Notes: generated by a model not told the origin, from the letters alone. 64,000 nt of DNA from Chrysoperla carnea (GCF_905475395.1 NC_058340.1:55158181-55222180), one strand, 5' to 3'; shown: positions 46,180 to 59,195, counted from the first letter of the stretch. Made by a program: numbers and translations.

Positions 46180-46350
46180 CTGAGTTAATGGTTAAAAGAC
46201 TCGATTATATAGACAGTGTTGAAAGTCAGTGTTTGCATTATTTTTTATAAATTTGATAAGTTAAAAATATTTTATGTAGAATTTACCGAAACAGTGGCCT
46301 TTCAGTCGGTACTTCATAATTTCGAAAATTTTTCGATAATATATTTGATG
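46180..46350 (-). repeat. Family B repeat, partial copy
   Basis: TTGACTGAGTTAATGG, GACAGTGTTGAAAGTCAGTG and GCATTATTTTTTATAAA, then GAAACAGTGGCCTTTCAGTC, follow the order of the minus-oriented family B segment at 59196-59350. The copy is diverged. Confidence 0.55.
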
Positions 46351-46942
46351 GAAAAATTTTTGCTTTGTATTTTGGAAGATAGGTGCTTTAAAATGAATTT
46401 TTTCCCCGAAAAAAGACCGTTTTTACCTTCTTAAATTTATTCAAATTGGCTTGGTATGAAATTAGAATCAACAGAATAATAACCTTCTATCTTGTATAGT
46501 TTTGGAGAAAATCGAAACTAAAATTTTGCCCTAATTACCGCCGTGCAACATATTCCTTGCCTTCTTGATCCCCAGTCATCTTGAACATTCTCCCTTCGGC
46601 CTGACTTCGGTCTTTGGCATCAGAGCATGTGTTATAGTATAGATACTGAGCTTTTAAACATTAAACGAATCAAAATTTGTTTCAATATCTTTAGGTACGT
46701 TTCATGATTATTACAAGCTTTTTATGAAATAAAAAAATTTTGAATTTTTTTCAAGTTCTGAGTAACCCTTTTCAGTCCATTTGGAACATTTGTCGGGATA
46801 ATATTTGTTTTCTCCAAATATCTAAAAAAATGCATCACGAAAATTGCATTTTTTTAATGCACAAGGAAGGAAAATTATCTCCGCATAATTTGTAATGTTC
46901 CCAAAGTTTATAAAATTGTAGAAATTTTCGTGATTTTAACGT

Positions 46943-47450
46943 TTTTATACCATGTATATATGAGTATATCATAGTTTGTTAAGTTTAGTCCCAAGTTTAT
47001 AACGATTAAAAATATCGATGCCACCAACAAAATTTTGGTATAGGTGTTAATAAAATCACCTAATTAGCTCATTTGCGGCTGTCTGCCCGTCTACCCGCTT
47101 GTCTGCCAGGACATAAAAGGTTAGTTCGAGTTCGTAAATGAGCAATATAGGTCAAATGGGTCTTGGGTCCGTAGGAGCCATTTTATAAACCGTTAGAGAT
47201 ATAGTAAAAAAGTTTAATTGTATAAAATATGCCTAAAAAATAAACAACTTTTGTTTGAAACATTTTTTCGTTAACATCACTGTTTACCCGTGAGAACGCA
47301 AATTAGGCGCAAATTATATAGTATGTATTATATGGGAATATCAGTTAAATGTGTGTGACATGTATGTATGTAGAAAACGATTGCGTAATCAACACTGTCT
47401 ATACATGATGTTTCAACAATTAACTCGGTCAATTGTTTGTTTTCACTTGT
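46943..47450 (+). mobile_element. Family B interspersed element, copy 1
   Basis: Starts TTTTTATACCATGTATATA. It continues with AAGTTTAGTCCCAAGTTTA, CCAACAAAATTTTGGTATAG, GTAAATGAGCAATATAGGTC, GGGTCTTGGGTCCGTAGGA, TTTACCCGTGAGAACGC, ATCAACACTGTCTATACATG, and ends at GTTTGTTTTCACTTGT. At least four other long copies share the order and both ends. No terminal inverted repeats and no ORF. Class unknown; it may be a non-autonomous DNA element. Confidence 0.85.
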
Positions 47451-47825
47451 TTCTGTTAAATTTCCTCGTTTGTATGTATTTATTTTACTATTAAATGTGA
47501 ATGGCCTTTAATAATAAATTAAATTTTCACTATGGCACGATCTTTTAACGTGCAATTACTATGAGTACATAATCAAATACACATCCATCATATATTTTAT
47601 TAATCATTATGTCTATCTGCACTGCATACATTAACAATGCTCTTCCCATCAACATCAAGTATCATGTTATGCACTTTATTTTTCACAAAGTACTTTGTTT
47701 AATGTATACAAGTACACTCAAATGCATTGTAATATGAAGCAATGCAAATATTTTCTACCGCTTGCGTTTTATTATTTGTTTACAAATATTTCGATTAGTT
47801 TTTAAAATTATATTTGAGTTCATTA

Positions 47826-48388
47826 TAGTAGGGGAGCCCAAGAGGGGATTTTTGTAGTAACTCGAGCGCGTCAGATTAAGGTATGAGAAGTTCCTTGGAC
47901 CTGCCTTAGTACCTCTACCAAATATCAGCCCTAAATATGGGTGGACGCGCGTAGGGCAGACGATCAGATTAGTAAAAACGAAATTTCGATATTTGAATTA
48001 ACTCGAGCGCGTCAGAATAAGATTTGATGGGTTAGTTACATGCTAAAAAATGTACATTCCAATAATCTGACGATTTAAGCAAGACGCAAAGAAATGAGAG
48101 GATTGCAAAGTTTGTTACCCGTAGTAACTCGAGCGTGATCAAAATTTTTTCATATTATTGAAATTTACAATTTTTAGCATGTAATTAACCCACCATTTAT
48201 TAATGTGACGCTCTTGAGTTAATTCACCTATCGCAATTTTGTTTTTACTAATCTGACCGTCTGCCCCACGCCCCCATATTTAGGGCTAATATTTGGTGGA
48301 GGTACTAAGGAAGGTCCAAGGAACCCCCCATATCTTAATCTGACGCGCTCGAGTTACTACACAAATCCCCTCTTGGGCTTCCCTACTA
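47826..48388. mobile_element. 563-bp foldback element with TTA target duplication
   Basis: Ends TAGTAGGGGAGCCCAAGAGG and CCTCTTGGGCTTCCCTACTA. Inverted arms extend ~230 bp each with few mismatches (CCTTGGACCT, GCCCTAAATATGG and AGATTAGTAAAAAC all appear inverted). TTA flanks both sides (47823-47825, 48389-48391). TTA duplications and G/C-rich ends fit the PIF/Harbinger superfamily. The motif TAACTCGAGCGCGTCAGA lies at 47860 and 47998. A partial copy is at 48124, and inverted copies are near 48206 and 48340. No ORF. Confidence 0.9.
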
Positions 48389-48939
48389 TTATACCATGTA
48401 TATGAAATATATCATAGTATATTAAGTTTAGTCCCAAGTTGGTAACGCTTGAAAATATTGATGCTACCAACAAAATTTTGGTACAGGTGTTCATAAAATC
48501 ACCTAATTAATCCATTTCCGGTTGTCTGTCCGTCTGTCTGTCAACACAATAACTCAAAAACGAAAAGAGATATCAAGTTGAAATTTTTATAGCGTGCTTT
48601 GGACGTAAAAAGTAAGGTTAAGTTCGTAAATGAGCAACATAGGTCAATGGGGTCTTGGGTCCGTAGGAACCATCTTGTAAACCGTTAGAGATAGAACAAA
48701 AATTAAAATGTATAAAACGTTCCTTATAAAAAAAATAAACAACTTACGATTGAAACATTTTTTCGTAAACAACATTATTTACCCGTGAGGGCGGAATTTA
48801 GGTGTGTGGCTATCTAAGAGTGGATATTTTTCTTTATTTACATGGATGGTGTAAAAAAATACAAACGATTGTGTTATCAACACTGTCTATACATGATTTT
48901 TCGACAATTAACTCAGTCAGTTGTTTGTTTTCACTTGTT
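48389..48939 (+). mobile_element. Family B interspersed element, copy 2
   Basis: Runs from TTATACCATGTATATGAA to TTGTTTGTTTTCACTTGT with the complete internal order of the family, including TCTGTCCGTCTGTCTGTC and AAAACGAAAAGAGATATC. Its first bases coincide with the TTA duplication of the foldback at 47826-48388, so that element inserted at the left edge of this copy. Confidence 0.85.
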
Positions 48940-49618
48940 CTGATTAGTTCTAGTATGACATGGTCTGAAAAGCGATTACCATAGCATCGAGTTTTGCATC
49001 TCTTTTTTTAGTTGTAATCGATTGAGGCAAAAATATGTATAAAGGCAGTTCTCTAAATAAAGCGATTTAAAATTCGAAGCATAATAAATTTTGGTCACAG
49101 TCCATAATGACTATCTGATCACAAGAAAGTCATGCGGTGTGAAGGCTGTAGCTAGAGTCAAATTTGAGATAGGGTAGCATTGGTTACAGATAGGGCGGAA
49201 GTAACAAAATTTATCATAACAGATCTGCCCTCGAAGCACGGGCTCCTAAATCACTCACAATGTTTTTTTTGTTTACCTTAGAATTTTATCTGATTATAGC
49301 ATATTTTACAGGATGTGCTATTCTATATATAAGTGCAGCAAAATTTTGGAACATCTTTCATTAAATTCTAAATATAATTTTTCATAGAAAAAAAACCAAA
49401 CTTCATCATTTTTTTTGGTTTCAATTGTAGTTGGTGTATAAACATTGATATTGCACGTATTATATAGAGGTACATTAAAATAACAATGATCTTCAATTGT
49501 TATTTCCTTATGCCAATCTAATTAAGTACAGTAGAGTATTGATTTTAGCCGAAGAAAAAATGAGTAGGTTCTCAAGTCAATGAGTAAATTTTTTTTATGA
49601 ATGACCATGCATAACTAT

Positions 49619-50250
49619 GTTTATACTCTGTATATGTGAAATATATATAAAGGTATACTAATTTTAGTTCCAAGTTTGTAACGCCTAAAAATATTGATGA
49701 TACGAACAAAACTTTGGTATAGTTGTTCATAAAATCACCTATGATTATTCCATTTACTTTTTTCGGCCCGTTTGTCCGTGAACACGATAACCCAAAAGCG
49801 AAAAGAGATATCAAGCTGAAATGTTTTTATAGCGTGCTCAAACGTAAAAAGTGAGTTTGAAGTAAATGAGCAACATAGATCAATTGGGTCTTGGATCCGT
49901 AGGACTAATCTTGTAAACCGTTAGAGAAAGAACAAAAGTTTAATTGTAAAAAATAAACAATTTTTTCGTAACCATGATTGTTAACCCGTGGAAGCGCAAA
50001 CTAGAACAAAACTTTGGTTAAGCGCAAATTAAAACAAAACGGAAAGAATTCTAGAAAATACTTTCGTAAATTATTGAAATTTTCAAAAACCAAAACAAAT
50101 GTAGAGAAAACCGGCTCAAATCAACCAAAATTGTGTTGGTTTTTTAAACTCTTTTAATTCATTAAAAATAATGCAAGCATACACACATATAACACTTTCT
50201 ATATAGGCTATTTCAACAATTAACTCAGTCAATTGTTTAATTCACTTGTT
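49619..50250 (+). mobile_element. Family B interspersed element, diverged copy 3
   Basis: Begins TTTATACTCTGTATATGTG and ends TTTAATTCACTTGTT. It keeps TTCCAAGTTTGTAACGCC, AAAAGCGAAAAGAGATATC and GGGTCTTGGATCCGTAGGA. An extra ~120-bp stretch lies between the CCCGTGGAAGCGC block and the ACACTTTCTATATAGG block, and includes a local repeat of the GCGCAAA-TAGAACAAAAC phrase near 49993-50040. Confidence 0.8.
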
Positions 50251-50422
50251 ACACATCACTTCGATTAAGCTAAAATTTTAATCCTTTTATTTTAACTCGT
50301 ACGTACTGTTCTCAACTTTTTGTTCGAGAAATGAAGTATATTAAGTACGTATAATATTATAAAAAAAAGTATAATACTGTTTTTAACAGTATGGTTGGGA
50401 ATACCTACTCAGGTAGGGCTCT

Positions 50423-50452
50423 GCTTGCCTGCCGAAAAAACTTTGGATCGAT
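50423..50452. repeat. 30-bp phrase shared with 55099-55128
   Basis: GCTTGCCTGCCGAAAAAACT plus TTGGATCGAT is found here and again at 55099-55128 in the same orientation, while the flanking bases differ. They are probably remnants of one interspersed repeat that is otherwise unrecognisable. Confidence 0.6.
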
Positions 50453-50826
50453 TCCACAGAATTCATCTAGTGGTGTCTTCATTGTATGGAATCTACGATT
50501 GATAGAACGTTACAATATTAAAAATTAAATGATTTCCTAAATTTTTGTTATTTTATAAAATTAATAAATTATGAATACCACTGTAAACAAAAATAATTTG
50601 TAGGTAAGCCTTCTTTTCTAATCATTATAATAAAATTTAGATATAATTGTAGTGAGATTACAAATCTTTAATCAATCGCTCGCTAGCATTGTGTGATTAT
50701 AGTATTTTCTCCGAGACAAAATATTGCTATTAATGCTGTCTGTATGTACCAACTTATGGTAAATACTAATATTAGGAATTTTCATATCATTTAATTAAAT
50801 TTAGAATCAGAACATAATAATTATAT

Positions 50827-51349
50827 AATAGGGTATTATCGTTAGTCAAAAATAAATCATGAATTTTGAAAAAAGTTAAAATTTATTTAAAAATATACTT
50901 AAATATTCTGATTTCGAGTCATAAAAGCACATTTTTCTTTTAAAATATTAAAATTAAAAATCGTAATTTTTAAACTGTATATCACGTGATCTAAAACGCG
51001 AGTAAGCCCTGCTGTGATGTCATAGCGGTATGAATCATAGACCATCAATTAGTTCAGTGTAGACAACGGGGTATAATGTATACATAGATAATAAGTATTT
51101 ATATTTATTATAATCAGATGTCTATGAATATATCTGTCAAACTTAATTGTGTTATTTCGTATAATGATACCCATATAACGTTATCAAATTGGATGCCCGC
51201 GTTTTTGACAGTTTAAAAAAGGTTTAAAATTTAATTTAAGTTTTTGGCAAGAAAGCGTGTGTATTTTTCCGAAATAAATTTTTGGGGGCTTTTTATTAGC
51301 GAAATCAACATTTTGAAGTACTTTTTCAAAAATAGTGCAATACCCTATT
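50827..51349 (+). mobile_element. Family A MITE, full copy 3
   Basis: Ends AATAGGGTATTATCG and GTGCAATACCCTATT give ~11-bp terminal inverted repeats. The interior includes GAGTCATAAAAGCACATTTT, TATCACGTGATCTAAAACGC, GATGTCATAGCGGTATG and TTTTGGCAAGAAAGCGTGTG. It is the same subtype as 43986-44515 but in opposite orientation, ~6.3 kb away. Confidence 0.9.
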
Positions 51350-52052
51350 TTAAAATGTAGGTGTATAAATTGAAAATTTTATAGAAAATTTATCAATTTT
51401 TACCTTTTACCCACTCGTTATCGAAACCATCGAGCTTAAAATTTGCGAAAAATACAGAATGGCCTTGTTGGAAGAGGATATGAAAATCTAAAGGAAATTC
51501 ACCCACGTCATCCAGTGACATTTTCTTTTCTTTCTATTTGTACATTTAAATCCTTCATATTTTCGTAGATATTTTTGGATAACAAAATGTATTTCACAAG
51601 ATGTTTTGGCTCGATAACGAACGTCTTCTGAAGCAACCGAACTGAACCAGTTTTTTTATTACCTATCTAATAATTATTTATTTAATTTCAATATCTAAAA
51701 TAATAAACAGTAATTTTTAATTTTAATTTCTATATTAATCAATAATCATCACTATATGAATTAAAAAACACTTTCAAAATATAATATTAATTTGTTAATA
51801 ACTTGAGTTAAATTTAGTCTTAATCTAAATATAGTGAAATTAAAATAAAAATTTATTATAATAGATACGATTGTAATTAATAGATCGTGTATATTTAAAG
51901 TAATTAAAATTACAGCAATTGGACGGCATCCATAATATTTAATTAAATTTTTGATATAAATCAATTATTCATAAAAAATTATTTAATATAGGGTGTCCTG
52001 AGACTCGATGGACATAGTTTAATAGCATATTTTTTTGTCATTTTTATGTCTT

Positions 52053-52612
52053 ACAAGTGAAAACAAACAGTTAAGAGTTGATTGTTGAAATACCACGTAT
52101 GGACAGTGTTGAATACACTGTCATTTTACACATGTCACACATACATAACTGATATTCCTATATAATACATACAATTTGCGTCTAATTTGCGTCCTCACGG
52201 GTAAACAGTGATGTTTACGAAAAAATGTTTCAAACAAAAGTTGTATATTTTTTTATAAGAAACATTTTTTACACTTAACCTTTTGTTCTATCTCTAACGA
52301 TTTACAAGATGGGTCCTACGGCCCCAGACTTTGACCTATGTTGCCCATTTATGTACACGACCTCACTTTTTACGTCCTTAGCACGGTGTAAAAAGCTTGA
52401 TATCTCTTTTTATTTTTGGTTTATCGTGTTGTTAAGTGGACAGACGGACAAACGGACAGACAAGCAGACAACCGAAAATGGACTAATGAGATGATTTTAT
52501 GAACACCTACACCAATTTTTTTTTTCGTAGCATCAATATTTTTAAGCGTTGCAAACTTGGGACTAAAATTATCATACTTTGATATATATTACAAATATAC
52601 ATGGTATAAAAG
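52053..52612 (-). mobile_element. Family B interspersed element, copy 4
   Basis: Reverse orientation: begins ACAAGTGAAAACAAACAG and ends ATATACATGGTATAAAA. It keeps CGTCCTCACGGGTAAACAGTG, AACGATTTACAAGATGGG and GGACAGACGGACAAACGGAC. Nearly full length. Confidence 0.9.
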
Positions 52613-54011
52613 CCCTTATATACTTTTGTCCAAAGCCCAAAATTTCAAGAGTTATGTGCATAAACTTAACGTTTTGCCGTATTGTTATTATGGAGATTTG
52701 ATTGCTATAGCTATAGCTAATGTTTGTGTTTTTTAAGCTGAAATTTTAAGATTAATTTAATGGATAATTAAATTTATAAATCAAGAACATTTCGATATTA
52801 ACTTTATTTACGGATATTGTGAGGGAAAAGTAGTGCAGGAATATCAGCGCCGGTTTTTCTGATCGAAGAATTACTAACAAACAAGTGTTTTAAAATGTAC
52901 TTTTCGTAAAGCTAATGCTGAACGTCCCGTACAGGAAGAACTTTTCGACGAAGAAGCAATTCTTAACATGGTCGAAAATAGTCCCTTTAGTAGTATTCGA
53001 AGAACAAATTTTAATTAATAAAACATTAAACTACTTTACTCATAAATTCCTTTACTTTATTGGTTAAATTAATTAATTCAATAGTGCCCATAACTCCTTA
53101 ACTGTTGAACAAAAGTATAAAAAGCACGCACTTTCGACTTAAAATCGCCCAAAGAAGCTATGTCGATATATCGAATTGCCATCGAGTCACGGACACTCTG
53201 TATATGTTTGCCGTTTTAAAGTCAGTAGTAAAATAAAAAAAGAAGATTATTTTAATGCATATGTAAATTATGTTTATCATTTTTTTGGCTTGTAATTTTG
53301 TTATATGCAAAGATCATAGGAGAAAGTGATTTTTAAATATAATTTCGATTTTATTTACCATAAAAAAATGTCAGTTTTTAATTCATTTTTCTTGATGGGG
53401 TAGCTGTACAAGTACAAGCTGTAAGAGTTATATCTTGATCAGGCTACGGATTTAAATAACGCATTCATTCATACTTCTATCAGTTTTTTCCAATTTATGT
53501 ACTACAGGACTTTTACTTAAACTAATTCAGATATATTTTTATGTAGGTATTTCAATAGAGATCCAACGACTTCTTATTTCATGGTAAAATATACTACAAA
53601 ATTCATATTAAAGTAGTTTTGCTTTGTATATAATTTTTTATTATCTTTTTGCATGTTTAGAACAATGTTTTTTCCTGAAAAATTCAAATAGTGTGAATTT
53701 ATGAAGGATTTGACAAGAGGTTTTGTCATTTGGTAAATTGGTAACCATAAACTGAAATAAGAAAAACATAAACTGTAGATTATTCCATTATGAAGATTCA
53801 ATACTTCGTTATGATATACTATTTTATCAAATAAGTGTTAATCTTATATCAAAGTTCGATTTACGTAAGAACTACATATGACACCATAAAAACTGCGGAT
53901 GGCAGATAAAACGAATAAGATACCCAAATTTGGTCGAATATTTGTCCTCCATTCAAAACCGTTGATGGTTTGCAAACTTTATTCAATCCATAACAATCTC
54001 CTTCCAGATTT

Positions 54012-54085
54012 GACCCAATATCGGCCCAGTTGATCGGCCCAATATCGGCCCAATATTGACTCAATATGAGCCCAATATCGGCCCA
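54012..54085. repeat. Degenerate tandem array of GCCCAATATCG
   Basis: About six units of 10-11 bp of GCCCAATATCG type, with variants CCCAGTTGATCG, CCAATATTGACT and CAATATGAG. The unit contains an AATATCG/CGATATT half-palindrome. It is locally more GC-rich than its flanks. Confidence 0.85.
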
Positions 54086-55098
54086 TGTAAATGGGTATGA
54101 GTATTAAGGGAATTTAGGAAAAAAGATCAGAAAAATAGACCCGAAAAAATAGACTGAAGTAATTTCTGTAATATTGTCCCATTTTTTAACATAAAGGCTA
54201 AAAACTTCAGAACCCAACCATCTCTTCTATAGTCGACAAATTCAACCTAACGAACTGGTAATTAGAACATTATCCGGAGCTATAAAATATTTGGTCTATT
54301 TTGTCTAAAATTTAATCCATCCGACTTTACTTTGAAAAACAAAAGACCATTTTTGGGTTTATTTATATCTTGTTTTCTCAGTTTCAATAAACTATAAAAA
54401 TAAAATTGCAGTTTATTGTTTAATAGCTGTTCAAATAACGTCATAATAAAGAATTTTAGTACAAAAAAAGCCACAAAATGGTGATATAATACCTATAACA
54501 TACAAATTTGTGGTTTTATCTTTATGATGATGAAGTAGTACTTAAAATAAAGTGTCTAATTGCTATTACCTATACTCTATAGTAATAATAAAAGATAACT
54601 TCCTATATTATTAGATAAATTTCTCTAAAAATAATTGCAATTATTTTTTCATTTTTAGTCTATTTAACAAAAAATAAATTACGTGTGAACAACCCCAAAA
54701 GCTGATAGCTCGGTCAAATTAAGGAATTTGGTTCTTGTAAGTTCCGAAAATTCTTCAAAAATAAAAAACCTACAACTTTACGTTAAATAAGTTTGAAAGT
54801 ATGGTCGAGAATCGTTCTTCATTGAAGACCGGCAGCTTAGAAGCGGTGATAACACGATTTGGAGTGGTGATAACATGTGAAAATGGAATATCCAAAGACA
54901 CGATCGTGGCGAAGTAAGGTCACTGAAAAATAAAACTAAATAAATATACTGCGGAATCACACTATTTTAAAAGTGTGTGTTTTTCACTTCCTTTTAAACT
55001 TTCTCGGAGTTGTTTTCGTGGCTAGGTTCGAATTTTTCTATAATTATTTTATATTTTTACTACCCTTATTTTAAATCGTAGTGTCTGCGTGTCTGATT

Positions 55099-55128
55099 GC
55101 TTGCCTGCCGAAAAAACTTTGGATCGAT
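55099..55128. repeat. Second copy of the 30-bp phrase at 50423
   Basis: Same 30 bases as at 50423-50452. Downstream bases differ after GGATCGAT. Confidence 0.6.
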
Positions 55129-56799
55129 GTTAACCTTTTTTCCTTGATCCAATCGAGTGGAACTTTGCAGGCAGACTCGTAGCGTCGATAAAAGAAATAA
55201 ATAAATGGAGGGTTTTTTATGCTTGATTTTTCTCAATTTTAAATAAACCTATTTTCAGTAATTATTATAGGGTGCCAATTCGAAAAATATAAGGCTAGGA
55301 AAGTCTGTCCATTTTTATAACCGTCTTATATGTTGTTAACATAGTGATGTAGCACTTACTAGCACTTATAGGTATTTTACAAATAAATGGCATATGCCAG
55401 AATTCTCTAACCAGCTATAGATACCTTACTCCCGCTTCTAGTTATGCAATTTCGGATTATTAGTCCTAAGCTGTATTATTGACATAACATTAAAATTATT
55501 ATAAAATAATCCTTTGATTAATGGATGCAATAAACTATAAAAAAAGGACCTTATGCTCAAGTACCTACTTTTCGTATAATCCAATTCCAAAAAGTAATAG
55601 TAGCTAAATGAGTACGGATTACCCACAGTTTTAATTAATAAAATTTTCCTAAATGTCTAAATAGTAGCAAACAAATTAAAGTATTAGAAAAACAAATATT
55701 ATTTTGTGAGTGAAAGATCAAAGGTGATAAGCAGTAAGTAACCCAAACAATATTTTAATAATAAGCTGACTAAAATATTTAATTTTTATTCATAAATAAT
55801 TATTTTTGACTTCTATATCTATATGCAATACAGACGTATTAATCAGTCGCCGAGCCACTTTTCGTCACAATGATGCCCCTGGCTGCAAGTCAATCAATAT
55901 TTTCTGATGGTTTTTTTAAGATATTTTTAGTTGTTGCAATTTTTATAAAAAATATTTAGATATATTTATATTTATTATAGATATATAAGTAGGGTGGTAA
56001 ATAGCGGTCTTTGCACTTATCTGCTGCTTTGCACCAACTTTCGTTCACCTAACTTTAGTCGGTGCGGGGAAACATCCCCAAAATTTTGTCCGAAGATAAT
56101 GATTTTTATGAAGGTAGATGGATAAAGTTTGGTGGAAAGAAGCAAATAGATTCACCACTATCTACCTGTGTCCATGTTCCATGATTTCATTATCACGCCT
56201 TGTCGAATAAATCTCCCGAAATTATTTCTATATTGGGGACTTTAATTTCCTTACAGATTGTGAATACGCAACTTACGCTTGGTGTAAAACGACAGATAGA
56301 TACGATATTTATGACTGATATTTAAATCTCGGCGCAGCCATTTCGCAAGGTTTTTTCCCGTACATCTCCAAAATTTCTACAGATATTGGAAACACATTTA
56401 TGCGCTATAATAACAGAACAGGTAATTTTAGGGGACGTATTTAGTTACTGCGAAAATTTGTGAAATACTTATTTCTTCGATAATGTATGGATACATAAAT
56501 AATCGAAGACATTATAGAACATTATTTGAGTAGAATATATAAGTATGTAGACGTTATGTGGAGTTCACACCAGACTTTTAAAAATAATTATCTACGTGAA
56601 GGTCAAGTACATTTATAATTAATAATTATTTACAGAATTTAACAAATTAATAACAGCAGACGACTACATACTTCTAAGATGAATAATCTGCTTACACAGT
56701 GTTCAAATTAATTCACATTGAAATGATTTTAATATCATTAAATAAGTATCCACTATCTCGATCCGTGCAGAAATTTCATTATAAGTATTTATGCATATT

Positions 56800-57272
56800 T
56801 TTAAGAAAAAAGTCATTGAAAATCGTTATAAAATACATTGGCTTTTATGGAAGAATCTCAAAAAACGACATATCTTGAAAGTTTTTGATAATTTTCTCTT
56901 GAAATGAATGAAAACAAATTTTAAAAAAACTTTTAATAGAAAGTAAACATATAAACAATGGCATAGAAAATAAAAAAAAACCAATTGTGTTGAAATTATT
57001 TTTATCTTATTTTCAACTTTGATGATGAATTTTGTTATAACTTGATGAATGTATACGAAAATGAAGAAAAAAATTTGCCTTGGTTTGCGAAATATTGAAA
57101 GCTGATTAATTAAACAAAATTTTCAATTTTCGATATTTTGAAAATTACTTTAGATATCGGAAATTTGTATTCATACTTTTCATCTTATATCGTCAAGTTA
57201 TTATTTAATTTATTATAAAAATTAAAAATTTATATTTTTTAAATTTTGTGCCCCCACTACCGTGCTCATACA
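56800..57272 (-). repeat. Family C repeat, long copy (reverse)
   Basis: Starts AAGAAAAAAGTCATTGAAAA and ends GTGCCCCCACTACCGTGCTC. In reverse it carries the same blocks as 60470-60915, including CTCAAAAAACGACATAT, GAAAGTAAACATA, AACAATGGCATAGAAAA and GTTATAACTTGATGA. The palindromic core is diverged. Confidence 0.85.
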
Positions 57273-58054
57273 TCTTTAAATGCTAAATCAGCGTAATAAA
57301 AATAAAAATTATCGTAAATTTAAATTGATCATCTCTAATAGACTAATTTTTTCCATATTTATTTTTTTAAACTCAAAAATTGAAAGTAGGGCAATTTAAC
57401 ATGTATCTCATCACAACACACGAATATATACCTATATACTTATAGTAAAATATCCTCAAGTATGTAGTAGAATTTAATGCAAATGATGTCGTAGGGGCAC
57501 ATATGCGCGATGCACTTAAAAGAAACTAATTGCAATCAATTTGTTTCGCTATTTTTGTTAGTTAAAATCACTTACATTTCGGTATATCTAATTAAATTTC
57601 TATACTAATCTGTGTGCAGATCATTACAAAAGAAGGATTACTTTTAAAAGTCCTAGCATTTTCCATGTGGGAAGTGTCTTTGAAGTCATATCTTGGTGTT
57701 ATAGCTTTTAAGGTTTAGGGGGAGGTTTTTGAGTTCCATCCGCCGGAGAAACTTTTATTGGTATACCATACTAATCAGCGATTTTCCTTAATAATGGATA
57801 TTTTTTTGAAAATTAATTATTTCTTATTTATTAAAATTATGTATTCTTTTATCTTATTGATTGTGTAAGTTAGGTTCGATTTTAATATACGGAATTTTAA
57901 AAATAATATGCCTCAGTTAACGTTGCACATATAAGGCTGAGATCACATTCCTATACTAAACTCTCACTGCGTATCATAATTTTTGATTACCAGAAAGATT
58001 TTTTTAAAGAATTCTCTTAAAGAAAAATCTCTTCTCTAAGAATTTCGTATTCGA

Positions 58055-58617
58055 AATAGGGTACTTTTGGTAGTGAAAAATAGAGTCATAAAAGCACATT
58101 ATTGTTTTATTATATTAAAATTAAAATTGATAGTATAGTTCTATCAAACCAAAGTGGCACTGAGCAAAAGATAGTGTAGATATGAGTGCACTTACATATA
58201 TATATATATATATCATAATTCGCAGTGCCACTTTGGTTTGATAGAACTCTAGCTCGTAATTTTTAATCTGTATAGATCACGTGACTTAAAACACGAGTCG
58301 CTATGATGTGACATCATATAGGCAAAAATAATATACATTAATTACTAATTTGTTAATGGCTTTCATAGTAGTACTAGGCTATTTTACGATCAACTTTATT
58401 TATACATATAATAATTACATACATGACTGTTGTTTTTACCAATATCACGTCACCAGAATGGCTGCCAGCGTTTTTGCAAGAATAAGAAAAGGTTTAAAAT
58501 TTTATGCCAAGAAGGCGTGTTTATTTTGCCGAAATATATATATTTTTTTGGGGCTTTTTATTAGGAAAATCAACATTTTGAAGTACTTTTTCAAACATAG
58601 TGAATATAATACCCTGT
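58055..58617 (+). mobile_element. Family A MITE, copy 4, with a nested insertion
   Basis: Ends AATAGGGTACTTTTGG and AATATAATACCCTGTTC. Interior GAGTCATAAAAGCACATT, GATGTGACATCATATAGGC, AATATACATTAATTACTAAT and AAGAAGGCGTGTTTATTTTG are of the subtype seen in FASN intron 5. The left part is split by a 112-bp hairpin element at 58137-58248. Confidence 0.9.
58137..58248. mobile_element. 112-bp hairpin MITE nested in family A copy 4
   Basis: The left end AGTTCTATCAAACCAAAGTG and the right end CACTTTGGTTTGATAGAACT are perfect inverted repeats that extend to 26 bp. The core holds a (TA)n run at 58195-58213. It lies between the AAAATTAAAA and CGTAATTTTTAA blocks that are adjacent in other family A copies, so it is the younger insertion. 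Confidence 0.92.
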
Positions 58618-59195
58618 TCTCATAATGTGTTCTCAGCCTTATATTGTTAATAAGCAGTTTAAAAACATGTTAACGAACAGCTAAATTAAATAATAAATAG
58701 TTATAAATATAATAATTTCTTTTAAATATCATCATTATATGCTTTTGCAATGACACATTTTTCAATTTTTATTCGTTTATAATATTAGATTTAAAAAAAT
58801 AAAAATAAAAATTAATTGATGTGTTTTCAAGTACAAATAATCATCATAATTAATATATATGTATACCTTCTTAGTAATACCATATTATTAAAGTATTACA
58901 GTTTGATTTTTAAATCTAACGTATTTTAGGTTTCCGTATCCTAAAGCCATATTGACAATTGACATGGAAAATTGAAACAATATCGTGAGGTCGCATACCA
59001 CACTTCTACTTTCTTCTATCATCCGTGTACAAAATAGCTTGTTAGTCGTGAAAATTTTTTATTAAAAATACTCCAGTGTTTTGTACCTGAAAATTAATTA
59101 AAATACAAGCTGTGGGGTGGATCTGGTGCGACTCTTGAGGTTCACTCGAATCGAACTTCCCGATACAATAAAGAGTTATAAAAAAATAATAAAAA

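Noticed and set aside
58350-58625. 91-codon ORF near 58350
   Set aside because: Lies entirely inside a family A MITE; similar copies have no conserved reading frame.
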